64,000 bases of DNA from an uncultured Lachnospiraceae bacterium (GTDB taxonomy: Bacteria; Bacillota; Clostridia; Lachnospirales; Lachnospiraceae): the NCBI GenBank assembly GCA_947173495.1, contig CAMWFQ010000005.1, positions 62,001-126,000 on the forward strand, given 5' to 3'. The stretch's first letter is position 1; the number at the start of each line of letters is the position of its first letter. The position numbers and the translations under genes are program-made. Below, piece after piece: positions 17,297 to 25,081 of this stretch. The notes under the pieces are model-generated. The model searched no databases and had not been told where the DNA came from. It saw only the letters and a list, made by a program, of their open reading frames with translations.

Positions 17297-17854
17297 ATGC
17301 GTGTGATAGCAGGCAGAGCCAGAAGCCTGAAACTGAAAGCACCGGATGGAATGGATACCAGACCTACAACAGACAGGATTAAGGAGACGCTGTTCAATAT
17401 CCTTCAGGGAGAGATAGAAGGCTGTATTTTTGCAGATCTGTTTGCGGGAAGCGGAGGGATCGGCATAGAGGCCTTAAGCCGGGGAGCGGAACATGCCTAC
17501 TTTGTGGAGAACCGGAAAGAGGCGTATCTCTGTATCAGGGATAACCTTGTCTCCACGGGATTTGCAGATCAGGCTACCGTGCTGAAACAGGATGTTTTAA
17601 GTGCGCTGTATCAGATCAGAGAAAAGAATGTGGATATTATTTTTATGGATCCTCCGTATCAGCAGGGGCTTGAGGAAAGGGTTTTTGAGGCGCTTTCCCG
17701 GATGTCCTGGCTGACGGAAGAGACGTTGCTGATCCTTGAGGCGGACATAGGCAGAAACACAGACTTCCTGGCGAATCTGGGGTACCAGGTAATCAGAGAA
17801 AAGCGCTATAAAACCAACAAACATGTATTTATACGGAAAAGAGGAGATTTATGA
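17297..17854 (+). CDS. rsmD: 16S rRNA (guanine(966)-N(2))-methyltransferase RsmD
   Basis: A 185-residue SAM-dependent methyltransferase. [36 protein letters not shown] is the RsmD N-terminal signature, [18 protein letters not shown] is the SAM-binding loop, and DPPY (about residue 118) is the catalytic motif for exocyclic amine methylation. It modifies G966 of 16S rRNA during 30S assembly. It overlaps coaD by four bases, the same ylbH-ylbI pairing as in Bacillus. Confidence 0.95.
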   Translation: MRVIAGRARSLKLKAPDGMDTRPTTDRIKETLFNILQGEIEGCIFADLFAGSGGIGIEALSRGAEHAYFVENRKEAYLCIRDNLVSTGFADQATVLKQDVLSALYQIREKNVDIIFMDPPYQQGLEERVFEALSRMSWLTEETLLILEADIGRNTDFLANLGYQVIREKRYKTNKHVFIRKRGDL

Positions 17855-18333
17855 AATCAGCAATCTATCCCGGGAGCTTTGACCCGGTTACTTATGGACA
17901 TCTGGATGTGATAAGACGCGCTGCGGAAATATTCGATGGATTAACGGTGAGTGTTTTGAATAATAGACTAAAGACTCCATTGTTTTCTGTGGAAGAACGT
18001 GTTAAGATATTACAGGAGGCAGTCAAAGATCTTCCCAATGTAACGGTAGAATCTTTCAGCGGACTGCTTGTGGATTATACGAAATCCAGAGGAGTCCATG
18101 TAGTGATCAGAGGACTGCGTGCGATCACCGATTTTGAATATGAGCTTCAGAACGCACAGACAAATGCCAAGCTTTCAAACGGAGAGCTGGATACCGTTTT
18201 CCTTACCACCAGTCTGGAATATGCCTATTTGAGCTCCTCCAGTGTGAAAGAGATTGCAAGCTTTCAGGGCGATATTTCCATGTGTGTGCCTGATTTTGTA
18301 GCGAAGCTCGTATATCAGAAATTTGGTTTTTAA
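17851..18333 (+). CDS. coaD: Phosphopantetheine adenylyltransferase
   Basis: A 160-residue nucleotidyltransferase catalysing the penultimate step of coenzyme A synthesis (4'-phosphopantetheine plus ATP to dephospho-CoA). [16 protein letters not shown] carries the (T/H)xGH motif, [14 protein letters not shown] lies mid-protein, and [11 protein letters not shown] is the C-terminal nucleotide-binding signature. Its ATG overlaps the rsmD stop, indicating translational coupling. Length is typical. Confidence 0.97.
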   Translation: MKSAIYPGSFDPVTYGHLDVIRRAAEIFDGLTVSVLNNRLKTPLFSVEERVKILQEAVKDLPNVTVESFSGLLVDYTKSRGVHVVIRGLRAITDFEYELQNAQTNAKLSNGELDTVFLTTSLEYAYLSSSSVKEIASFQGDISMCVPDFVAKLVYQKFGF

Positions 18334-18357
18334 TGAAGAGTAGACGGGGGAAAGCGC

Positions 18358-18981
18358 ATGAGCAGCAGAATCGAACAGTTAATCGACGAGATTGAGGAGT
18401 ATATTGATGGTTGCAAATATCAGCCTCTTTCCAATACTAAGATTATTGTAAATAAAGAGGAGATCGATGAACTTCTCAGGGAGCTGCGTATGAAGACCCC
18501 TGATGAGATCAAACGGTATCAGAAGATCATCAGCAATAAGGAGGCAATCTTGAGTGATGCCCGCGCCAAGGCGGAGGCTTTGATTAATGATGCCACACTG
18601 CATACCAATGAACTGATTAATGAGCATGAGATTATGCAGCAGGCTTACGCTCAGGCCAATGAGGTGGTGAAGATGGCTACCCAGCAGGCTCAGGATATTC
18701 TTGATAATGCTACGATAGAGGCCAATAATATGCGTATGGCGGCCATGCAGTATACAGATGATATTCTTGCCAATATTGATCAACTTATCAATCAGGCAAT
18801 GCGGACCACAACAGAGCATTATGAGAGCTTTTTCGGGGCGCTGAATCATTACAGCGATGTGGTCAATGCCAACAGAGTGGAGCTGAATCCTCCGGAAGCG
18901 GATGAGTATACAGGCGGAGAGGATCAAAAATCTTCGGAAGGATCCGGAGGCGGTGAGAATCTGAATCTTGATATGATCTGA
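18358..18981 (+). CDS. Coiled-coil protein of unknown function (DivIVA-like or ATP-synthase-stalk-like)
   Basis: A 207-residue acidic, largely helical protein. Residues about 20-50 carry a NKEEIDELLRELR helix and residues 55-160 are a long A/Q/E-rich coiled coil (DARAKAEALINDATLHTNELINEHE...). The tail is G/S/E-rich and probably disordered. Similar Clostridial proteins are labelled ATPase or V-type ATPase subunit by coiled-coil similarity, which I regard as unreliable. The helical, polar architecture could suit a DivIVA-like scaffold. It follows coaD by 24 bp and is the last gene before a strong terminator. Confidence 0.75.
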   Translation: MSSRIEQLIDEIEEYIDGCKYQPLSNTKIIVNKEEIDELLRELRMKTPDEIKRYQKIISNKEAILSDARAKAEALINDATLHTNELINEHEIMQQAYAQANEVVKMATQQAQDILDNATIEANNMRMAAMQYTDDILANIDQLINQAMRTTTEHYESFFGALNHYSDVVNANRVELNPPEADEYTGGEDQKSSEGSGGGENLNLDMI

Positions 18982-18983
18982 TA

Positions 18984-19025
18984 GGATCTGGCTTACATTC
19001 ATTAACTGTAAGCCGGATCTTTTTT
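18984..19025 (+). terminator. Intrinsic terminator after the parE-parC-rsmD-coaD run
   Basis: GGATCtGGCTTAC and GTAAGCCgGATC arms around an 11-base loop, followed by six Ts, three bases after the stop codon. In the minus direction the same hairpin lies just beyond repeat C3. Confidence 0.9.
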
Positions 19026-19111
19026 ATGCGCAGGCCCGCATAAGGAAATTTGCTGCTAACGCAGCATGCGGGCCGCACGGCGAGTAGGGGAAGATAAATC
19101 TTCCCTCCTCG
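19026..19111 (-). repeat. Full copy C3 of the nested-hairpin intergenic repeat
   Basis: Minus-strand orientation: stem one CGAGGAGGGAAG/CTTCCCCTACTCG (one mismatch), stem two GGCCCGCA/TGCGGGCC enclosing TGCTGC-GTTA-GCAGCA, ending TGCGCATAAAAAA next to the terminator hairpin. It is the last of three tandem copies that fill the 314-base gap between the coiled-coil gene and ylbJ. Confidence 0.9.
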
Positions 19112-19113
19112 AT

Positions 19114-19198
19114 TGTGCAGGGGCACCCAGAGGAAAAATGTCAGCAGAAGCTGACGGGTGCCCGGGCGCGAGTAGGGGAGAAAAGCATCCCCTACTCG
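19114..19198 (-). repeat. Full copy C2 of the nested-hairpin intergenic repeat
   Basis: Minus-strand orientation: stem one CGAGTAGGGGATG with CTCCCCTACTCG, stem two GGGCACCC/GGGTGCCC enclosing GTCAGC-TTCT-GCTGAC. Its second-stem sequence differs from both tandem neighbours yet stays paired. Confidence 0.9.
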
Positions 19199-19200
19199 AT

Positions 19201-19281
19201 TGCGCAGGCCCGCATAAGGAAATTTGTTGCTTACGCAGCATGCGCCCCGCGCGCGAGCAGGGAGAAAGCCTTCCCTGCTCG
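19201..19281 (-). repeat. Full copy C1 of the nested-hairpin intergenic repeat (chimeric second stem)
   Basis: Minus-strand orientation: stem one CGAGCAGGGAAG with CTCCCTGCTCG (compensated change). The second stem has a left arm of the GGGGCGCA type and a right arm of the TGCGGGCC type, so it pairs imperfectly. This looks like recombination between two sub-types. Confidence 0.85.
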
Positions 19282-19295
19282 ATTTCCCTGCCTGA

Positions 19296-20222
19296 TTAAT
19301 GCGGGATTAATATCAGATAGTAAAGAACCGTGATGGCGGTAAGGATCATTTTGTGCATGATATATTCGCGGATGGACAGGTCTGTATTACGGATCATGCT
19401 GTAGGTTTGCGCAATGCAGGACAGACCGCCAAAGGGAAGGACACAGAGTACCCAGAATGGCATTGCCCCGCCGATCAGCCCGATGCCGCCGGTGATTTCC
19501 AAAAGGCAGCCGATGCTGCCAATCAGACGGTCTGAGAGTGCGTCACTTAAGGAAAGGGCTCTGGCAGCGAGAGAAGGAAGAATGAAAAGCAGATTAAAAA
19601 AGATCATATATCCTCCCAGCCGGGCGATACCGGAAAGAGCGCTGAACACAGAGTCATCTATGGAGGCAAGGAGCGGGAGGGACTTTGTCTGCTCCCAGCT
19701 GCTCCGGGAGGAGAGTGTAGTATGAAAAAGGGTGTAGCGCAGAAAAAGTCCATACAGAAAGGGCAGGGCATACATACCAAACAAAAAAGGCGCATAGTTT
19801 GTTATGCCTAATTTGGGCAATACAAAGCTGACGAAATAGACAGGACCGATATTATTGCAGAAGGAGAGAAGGAAGGAAGCTTCCTGCCGGGAGATCTGCT
19901 TCTGTTCATATAATTGCGCCGCAACATGAGCGCCCATGGGAAATCCGCACAAAAAGCCGATGACCATTCCATAAATACAGGGAGGGCTTACGCGAAAAAG
20001 TTTTCCCAGAAACGGATTCAGAATTTTTACGAAAGTACCTGTCAGGTTCATGCGGATGATAATGCCTGAGAGGACCATAAAGGGAAAGAGCGTGGGGATC
20101 ATTCTCTCAAACCACAGATTCAGGCCGTTACAGGCAAGAACAAGACAATCGGAGGGAAAGATAAGGATAATGGCGGTCAGCAGAAAGGCCGATAAAGAAT
20201 AGAAATAAAATTTCGGTTTCAT
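19296..20222 (-). CDS. YlbJ/SpoVV-type nucleoside-recognition (gate) domain membrane protein
   Basis: A 308-residue polytopic membrane protein with about eight hydrophobic segments. GMVIGFLCGFPMGAHVAAQLYEQKQIS followed by SFCNNIGPVYFVSF is characteristic of YlbJ. In Bacillus YlbJ (SpoVV) sits in the outer forespore membrane and is needed for dipicolinic acid import into the spore. It is shorter than Bacillus YlbJ (about 400 aa), as is common in Clostridia. In Bacillus it follows rsmD-coaD on the same strand; here it is nearby but inverted and separated by three tandem repeats. Confidence 0.85.
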   Translation of the reverse strand: MKPKFYFYSLSAFLLTAIILIFPSDCLVLACNGLNLWFERMIPTLFPFMVLSGIIIRMNLTGTFVKILNPFLGKLFRVSPPCIYGMVIGFLCGFPMGAHVAAQLYEQKQISRQEASFLLSFCNNIGPVYFVSFVLPKLGITNYAPFLFGMYALPFLYGLFLRYTLFHTTLSSRSSWEQTKSLPLLASIDDSVFSALSGIARLGGYMIFFNLLFILPSLAARALSLSDALSDRLIGSIGCLLEITGGIGLIGGAMPFWVLCVLPFGGLSCIAQTYSMIRNTDLSIREYIMHKMILTAITVLYYLILIPH

Positions 20223-20281
20223 GATAGGCTCTTTTCCCGTTTTGTGTTATGATAATGTTTATGAAAAACGAAAGGAAAATT

Positions 20282-20974
20282 ATGCAGGAGAAACCAAAAG
20301 AGGAAGAATTTATGCTTCAAGGGATAGAGGCGGTGTTGTTTGATCTGGATGGATCGTTAGTGGATTCCATGTGGCTTTGGCGGGAAATTGATATTGAGTA
20401 TCTTGGCAGGTTTGGAATCCCGCTGCCGGAAGGCCTTCAGGCGGATATTGAGGGAATGAGTTTTACGGAGACAGCACAGTATTTTAAGGACAGGTTTCAG
20501 ATTCCGGATCCGGTAGAACAGATGAAGAAGGACTGGAACCAAATGGCATGGGATAAGTACAGCAGTCAGGTACCGCTCAAAGCGGGAGCGAGAGAACTCA
20601 TAGAATACTGCCGGGGGAAAGGGATCCGCCTGGGAATTGCAAGCAGCAATTCCAGAGAACTGATTGAAAATGTAACTGGCGCTCACGGAATACTTTCTTA
20701 TTTTGAGACGATCGTGACAGGATGCGATGTAAACAGGGGAAAACCGTCACCGGATATTTATCTGGAGGCCGCTGGAAGATGTAAAGTCAGACCTGAAAGA
20801 TGTCTGGTATTTGAAGATATTGTGGCGGGAATCATGGCAGGGAAGGCTGCGGGGATGAAGGTCTGCGCTGTGGAGGATTTTTATTCCCGCCATCAGGATA
20901 TTGAAAAGCGGAACCTGGCAGATTACTATATTAAGAATTATTATGAGGTTTTTCAGAAGGAGAGTCCGAATTGA
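20282..20974 (+). CDS. HAD-superfamily (subfamily IA) phosphatase
   Basis: A roughly 230-residue hydrolase similar to beta-phosphoglucomutase or phosphoglycolate phosphatase. Motifs: DLDGSLVDS (nucleophile and acid aspartates), GIASSNS (motif II serine), GKPSPDIYLEAA (motif III lysine), VFEDIVAGIMAGKAAGM (motif IV acidic pair). Substrate cannot be predicted. The ORF track starts at 20249, but that ATG lies within a probable extended -10 (TGTTATGAT, 20245-20253); the ATG at 20282 has AAAGGA six bases upstream. A third candidate at 20312 (GAGGAA upstream) begins nearer the first motif. It is divergent from ylbJ. Confidence 0.82.
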   Translation: MQEKPKEEEFMLQGIEAVLFDLDGSLVDSMWLWREIDIEYLGRFGIPLPEGLQADIEGMSFTETAQYFKDRFQIPDPVEQMKKDWNQMAWDKYSSQVPLKAGARELIEYCRGKGIRLGIASSNSRELIENVTGAHGILSYFETIVTGCDVNRGKPSPDIYLEAAGRCKVRPERCLVFEDIVAGIMAGKAAGMKVCAVEDFYSRHQDIEKRNLADYYIKNYYEVFQKESPN

Positions 20975-21540
20975 AAATAACAGGAAAAGGAAGTTTTGGA
21001 TATATTGTGGCGAAAAGGCGGAGCACACTCATAAGAACGCTTTTGTATTTTGGAATTTCGGTGGCTCTTTTTGCCGCAGGATACATTACGACCGGACAAA
21101 AGGAAAACCTCCTGACGGTGGTGGCTGTTCTGGGATGTCTTCCGGCCAGCAAGAGCCTGGTCAATACCATTATGTTTTTCAGGGCCGGCGGATGCAGCCG
21201 GGAAGCGAAGGAGACAATAGAACCTTTAGAAGGAAGACTGGTGGGAATGTATGATATGTACTTTACTTCTTACCAGAAAAATTTCTCTCTCAGCCATATG
21301 GTAGTGGATGGCAGGGTTATCCTGGGATATACGGAAAGCCCTCAATGTGACAGAGAGGCCTGCACAGAGCATCTTCAGACGATGCTGAGGCAGGGAGGCT
21401 TTAAGGATGTAACGATTACACTGACAGATCAGATTTCCAGATACTGTGGGCAGCTGAGGAATCTCAATCAAAAGGAGCCGTCGGAAGCGTCAGGCAAAGA
21501 GGATGAGATCAGAGTGCTTCTTTATGAGATTTCTCTATGA
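20971..21540 (+). CDS. Conserved hypothetical membrane-associated protein, 189 aa
   Basis: The frame starts at TTG overlapping the HAD gene stop by four bases, suggesting coupling. Residues about 20-42 and 46-68 form two hydrophobic segments separated by a short TGQKEN turn, and the remaining 120 residues are soluble and mixed alpha/beta. I recognise no named domain. Composition matches the neighbours. Coupling to the HAD phosphatase is the only contextual hint. Confidence 0.65.
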   Translation: MKITGKGSFGYIVAKRRSTLIRTLLYFGISVALFAAGYITTGQKENLLTVVAVLGCLPASKSLVNTIMFFRAGGCSREAKETIEPLEGRLVGMYDMYFTSYQKNFSLSHMVVDGRVILGYTESPQCDREACTEHLQTMLRQGGFKDVTITLTDQISRYCGQLRNLNQKEPSEASGKEDEIRVLLYEISL

Positions 21541-21600
21541 AGACTCTGTGAGAAATTATTTCTTTATGAAGATTCTGAGAAACATTTGATAGATTCTGAA
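21541..21600 (+). repeat. Short degenerate tandem repeat after the 189-aa gene
   Basis: Two imperfect copies of about 27 bases (TATGAAGACTCTGTGAGAAA and TATGAAGATTCTGAGAAACA), followed by a fragment GATTCTGAAG, span the gene end and the gap before the pseudouridine synthase gene. No hairpin or promoter function is evident. Confidence 0.45.
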
Positions 21601-21622
21601 GTCAGGAAGGGAAAGGAGAGCC

Positions 21623-22612
21623 ATGCAGCAGATTGAAATAAGTAAAACGGAAGCCGGACAGAGGCTGGATAAATTCCTTCATAAGTATATGCCTCTGGCG
21701 CCTTCTTCCTTTTTTTATAAAATGCTTCGCAAAAAGAATATCACTTTAAACGGGAAGAAAGCGGAAGGAAAGGAAAAGCTTATTGAAAGGGATATTCTTT
21801 CCTTGTATCTCTCGGACGAAACCATAGAGAGGTTTCAGGAAAAAGAGAGCCGGCTTTGGGAATATGAAAAGGCTTACAAAGAGCTGAAAGGGATTCAGGT
21901 TATTTATGAGGATGAACATCTTGTGATTATGAATAAGCCGGCAGGTATTCTTTCCCAGAAGGCCGCCATGGAAGACGTATCCCTGAATGAATGGCTGAAC
22001 GGCTATCTTCTTCAGAAAAAAGAAACAGGACAGGAGCCGGGAGGCTATAAGCCTTCTGTCTGCAACCGGCTTGACCGGAACACGCCGGGACTTGTAATCG
22101 GAGCGAAAACCCTCGCAGGGAGCCAGGAGGTAAGCAGCCTTCTCCTTGAGCGCAGGATTGGAAAATTTTATCGGATGTTTGCCAGAGGACATATTGAGAA
22201 GGAGGATACCTTAGAGGGATATCTGGTCAAAGATGAAACAGCCAACAAAGTATTCCTTGTGAAGAAGGAGTCTTCAGAGGTATTGGAGGGAAAAAAGGTT
22301 TCCTGCATTAAAACCCGGTATTATCCGATCAGACGGTATTCAGACAGAACACTTACGGAGGCGGAGCTGATCACGGGTAAGAGCCATCAGATTCGTATTC
22401 ATATGGCGGATATAGGACATCCTCTGCTGGGAGATTACAAATATGGGGACAGGGGATGGAATGAGCGTTATAAGAAGCAATACGGGATCAGCAGTCAGCT
22501 GTTGTATGCATGCCGTCTGGAGTTTCCCAGGCTGGAGGGAACCCTTAAGAGCGTTTCTGAGAGGGTGTTTGAAGCTCCTCTTCCGGCAGAATTTCAAAAA
22601 CTGATGGAATAA
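21623..22612 (+). CDS. RluA-family 23S rRNA pseudouridine synthase (RluC-like, S4 domain)
   Basis: A 329-residue enzyme. Residues about 1-75 form an S4 RNA-binding domain (AGQRLDKFLHKYMPLAPSSFFYKMLRKKNITLNGKK). The catalytic domain has VIYEDEHLVIMNKPAGILSQ and the active-site motif CNRLDRNTPGLVIGAK with the conserved aspartate near residue 150, plus ITGKSHQIRIHMADIGHPLLGDYKYG at the C-terminal side. It would isomerise uridines in 23S rRNA; the exact sites are unknown. A second RluA-family member (RluD-like) is at 45.8 kb. RBS GGAAAGGAG precedes the ATG. Confidence 0.9.
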   Translation: MQQIEISKTEAGQRLDKFLHKYMPLAPSSFFYKMLRKKNITLNGKKAEGKEKLIERDILSLYLSDETIERFQEKESRLWEYEKAYKELKGIQVIYEDEHLVIMNKPAGILSQKAAMEDVSLNEWLNGYLLQKKETGQEPGGYKPSVCNRLDRNTPGLVIGAKTLAGSQEVSSLLLERRIGKFYRMFARGHIEKEDTLEGYLVKDETANKVFLVKKESSEVLEGKKVSCIKTRYYPIRRYSDRTLTEAELITGKSHQIRIHMADIGHPLLGDYKYGDRGWNERYKKQYGISSQLLYACRLEFPRLEGTLKSVSERVFEAPLPAEFQKLME

Positions 22613-22625
22613 GGCAGGTTGGATT

Positions 22626-23159
22626 ATGGCAACATGGTCTTCAAGAGGACTCAGAGGCTCTACCCTGGAGGAGCTGATCAACAGAACGAATGAAAAATAT
22701 CTGGAAAGCGGACTGGCACTGATCCAGAAGATTCCGACGCCCATCACACCGGTAAATATAGATAAGGCCACCAGACATATTACCCTGGCGTATTTTGAAC
22801 AGAAAAGTACAGTGGATTATATCGGGGCTGTGCAGGGAATTCCGGTATGCTTTGATGCCAAGGAGTGTGCGGTGGATCGGTTCGCTCTTCAGAATATTCA
22901 TGAGCATCAGGTGATTTTTATGGAGCAGTTTGAAAAACAGAAGGGAGTGGCATTTTTTCTGATCTATTTTTCGCACAGAGATGAATTTTACTATCTGCCT
23001 TTTGAGCATTTCAGACTGTTCTGGGACAGAGCCGCCAGGGGCGGACGCAAAAGTTTTCTTTATGAGGAGCTGAATCCGGAATATGTTCTTCCCAAAAAGC
23101 ACAGTGTTTTTGTACCTTATCTTGATATGCTGAGTAAAGATCTGGAAGAGAGAGACTAA
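22626..23159 (+). CDS. recU: Holliday junction resolvase RecU
   Basis: A 177-residue nuclease resembling Firmicute RecU: RGLRGSTLEELINRTNEKYL at the N-terminus, KIPTPITPV, then the metal-binding region STVDYIGAVQGIPVCFDAKEC (D-ExK type) and NIHEHQVIFMEQFEKQKGVAFFLIYF. It resolves four-way junctions in recombination and chromosome segregation. It is somewhat shorter than Bacillus RecU (about 206 aa) at the N-terminus. The gene starts 13 bp after the pseudouridine synthase gene, probably in one transcript. Confidence 0.92.
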   Translation: MATWSSRGLRGSTLEELINRTNEKYLESGLALIQKIPTPITPVNIDKATRHITLAYFEQKSTVDYIGAVQGIPVCFDAKECAVDRFALQNIHEHQVIFMEQFEKQKGVAFFLIYFSHRDEFYYLPFEHFRLFWDRAARGGRKSFLYEELNPEYVLPKKHSVFVPYLDMLSKDLEERD

Positions 23160-23172
23160 AAGACGATAACGT

Positions 23173-23201
23173 TTGACAAAAGAGAAGGGGTTCTGTATAC
23201 T
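23173..23201 (+). promoter_or_regulatory. Strong sigmaA promoter of the hisZ-hisG-hisD-hisIE cluster
   Basis: TTGACA and TATACT separated by exactly 17 bases, close to consensus. The resulting leader of about 60 bases contains a small TTAGC/GCTAA hairpin but is too short for a T-box. Confidence 0.85.
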
Positions 23202-23269
23202 ATAGCGGTAATTTGTTGTATTAACTTGATGATGTGTTAGCGTGCTAAAGCGACGGAGTGAGAAACGTT

Positions 23270-24415
23270 ATGAATCGACAACTTCTGCATACACCGGAGG
23301 GTGTAAGAGACATTTATGGAAAGGAATATGCGGAAAAGCTTGCTGTGGAGCAGCTGATCCATAACAGGCTGAACCTGTATGGATATCAGGATATTCAGAC
23401 TCCGACCTTTGAATTTTTTGATGTATTTTCCAAAGAGATCGGAACCACGCCATCCAGAGAACTGTATAAGTTTTTTGATAAGGATGGAAACACGCTGGTG
23501 CTGAGACCGGATTTTACGCCTTCCATAGCCAGGTGCGCCGCTAAATATTATGTGGATGAAAAGGTTCCCATACGGCTTTGCTATATGGGAAATACCTTTA
23601 CCAATACCACCAGTCTTCAGGGAAAGCTTAAAGAGGTGACACAGATGGGCGCGGAGCTGGTCAATGATGGCAGCGTGGAGGCTGATGGAGAGATCATTGC
23701 CATGGTGGTACAGGCCCTGATTGACGCCGGTCTGACCAGATTCCAGGTGAGTATCGGCCAGATGGAATATTTTAAAGGGATCTGTGCCCAGGCAGGACTG
23801 GAGGAGGAGACAGAAAGCGAGCTGAGAGATTTAATTTCCGGCAAAAATATTTTTGGGGCCCAGGCTCTTCTTGCAGACAAAAAAGTGAATGAGTCCTTCC
23901 GTAATATACTGTTAAAGGTTTCCGAGCATTTCGGTTCGGTGAAGGTTCTGGAGGAGGCGAAGACGCTTGCAGGTAATTCCCGGTCTCTGGCATCGATTGA
24001 GCGCCTTGAAAAGCTCTATCAGGTTCTGTGTCATTATGGCGTCCAGAAATATATCTCCTTTGATCTTGGGATGCTCAGTAAATACAATTATTATACGGGG
24101 GTTATCTTTAAGGTATATACCTACGGAGTGGGCGAACCTGTTGTAAAAGGGGGGCGGTATGACCATTTGCTTTCTCATTTTGGAAAGCAGGCTCCTGCCA
24201 TAGGATTTGCAGTGGTGATTGATGATCTGTTGGCGGCTCTTGAGAGACAAAGGGATGCCGAAGGGCTGGAGAGAGTAAAAACCGGGGAAGAGCCGGTGAC
24301 GCTGATGTATGATGCTTCCGATTATGAGATGAAACTTTCGGAGGCAATGGCCTTGAGAAGAGAAGGAAAAAGTGCAGTCCTGTATCCTGTACAAAAAGGG
24401 GAGAGCGAAGAATGA
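23270..24415 (+). CDS. hisZ: ATP phosphoribosyltransferase regulatory subunit HisZ
   Basis: A 381-residue paralog of class II histidyl-tRNA synthetase that has lost aminoacylation and forms the regulatory part of the short-form HisG complex. Class II features remain: [42 protein letters not shown], and a late [22 protein letters not shown]. It is shorter than HisRS and lacks a clear anticodon domain. The ORF track begins at a GTG (23258) that lies inside the probable ribosome-binding region GGAGTGAG; the ATG at 23270 is better. It overlaps hisG by four bases, strengthening the call. Confidence 0.92.
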   Translation: MNRQLLHTPEGVRDIYGKEYAEKLAVEQLIHNRLNLYGYQDIQTPTFEFFDVFSKEIGTTPSRELYKFFDKDGNTLVLRPDFTPSIARCAAKYYVDEKVPIRLCYMGNTFTNTTSLQGKLKEVTQMGAELVNDGSVEADGEIIAMVVQALIDAGLTRFQVSIGQMEYFKGICAQAGLEEETESELRDLISGKNIFGAQALLADKKVNESFRNILLKVSEHFGSVKVLEEAKTLAGNSRSLASIERLEKLYQVLCHYGVQKYISFDLGMLSKYNYYTGVIFKVYTYGVGEPVVKGGRYDHLLSHFGKQAPAIGFAVVIDDLLAALERQRDAEGLERVKTGEEPVTLMYDASDYEMKLSEAMALRREGKSAVLYPVQKGESEE

Positions 24416-25077
24416 TGATGGAGGAGAGATATATCACTTTTGCCCTGGGAAAGGGAAGACTTGCGGACAAGACGCTGGAGCTTTTAGAACAGATTGGCAT
24501 TACCTGTCGGGAGATGAAGGATAAAAACTCCAGAAAACTGATTTTTGTGAACGAAGAGAAACGGGTTAAATTTTTTCTTGCCAAAGGGCCGGATGTCCCC
24601 ACCTATGTGGAGTATGGGGCTGCGGATATTGGAGTTGTGGGGAAGGACACCATTCTGGAAGAAAATAGAAGGGTGTATGAGGTTCTTGATCTGGGCTTCG
24701 GCAGATGCCGTATGTGCGTGTGTGGACCTGCCAGAGCGAAAGAACTGCTTCAGCATCATGAGAGGATCCGTGTGGCGACCAAGTACCCGGTGATCGCAAA
24801 GGAGTATTTTTACAATAAGAAGCATCAGACCGTGGATATTATTAAACTGAACGGTTCTGTGGAGCTTGGTCCTATTGTAGCGCTTTCCGATGTGATTGTG
24901 GATATTGTTGAGACCGGTTCCACACTGAAAGAAAATGGCCTTGAGGTTTTAGAAGAAATCTGTCCCTTATCAGCCAGGATGATTGTGAACCAGGTCAGCA
25001 TGCAGATGGAGACAGAACGGATCAGGACTCTGATTTTGAAAATGAAAGAACTGATTCCAATCAGAGAAGGAGTGTAA
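24412..25077 (+). CDS. hisG: ATP phosphoribosyltransferase, short form
   Basis: A 221-residue catalytic subunit of the first histidine-biosynthesis step (PRPP plus ATP). It has [18 protein letters not shown] at the N-terminus, [15 protein letters not shown] mid-protein, and the PRPP-binding [18 protein letters not shown] near residue 165. The C-terminal regulatory ACT-like domain of long HisG is absent, matching the presence of hisZ. Three consecutive ATGs occur at the start; the first overlaps the hisZ stop and has GGGGAGAG upstream. Confidence 0.96.
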   Translation: MMMEERYITFALGKGRLADKTLELLEQIGITCREMKDKNSRKLIFVNEEKRVKFFLAKGPDVPTYVEYGAADIGVVGKDTILEENRRVYEVLDLGFGRCRMCVCGPARAKELLQHHERIRVATKYPVIAKEYFYNKKHQTVDIIKLNGSVELGPIVALSDVIVDIVETGSTLKENGLEVLEEICPLSARMIVNQVSMQMETERIRTLILKMKELIPIREGV

Positions 25078-25081
25078 ACTT

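Noticed and set aside
19026-19281. CRISPR array
   Set aside because: The three units are tandem hairpin elements of about 85 bases with internal pairing, not short identical repeats with unique spacers, and no cas genes are present.
19066-19333. Plus-strand ORFs of 72-77 codons in the ylbJ intergenic gap
   Set aside because: They are translations of the tandem hairpin repeats, without ribosome-binding sites.
23202-23269. T-box or his attenuator upstream of hisZ
   Set aside because: Only about 60 bases lie between promoter and start; no T-box core, terminator or run of His codons.
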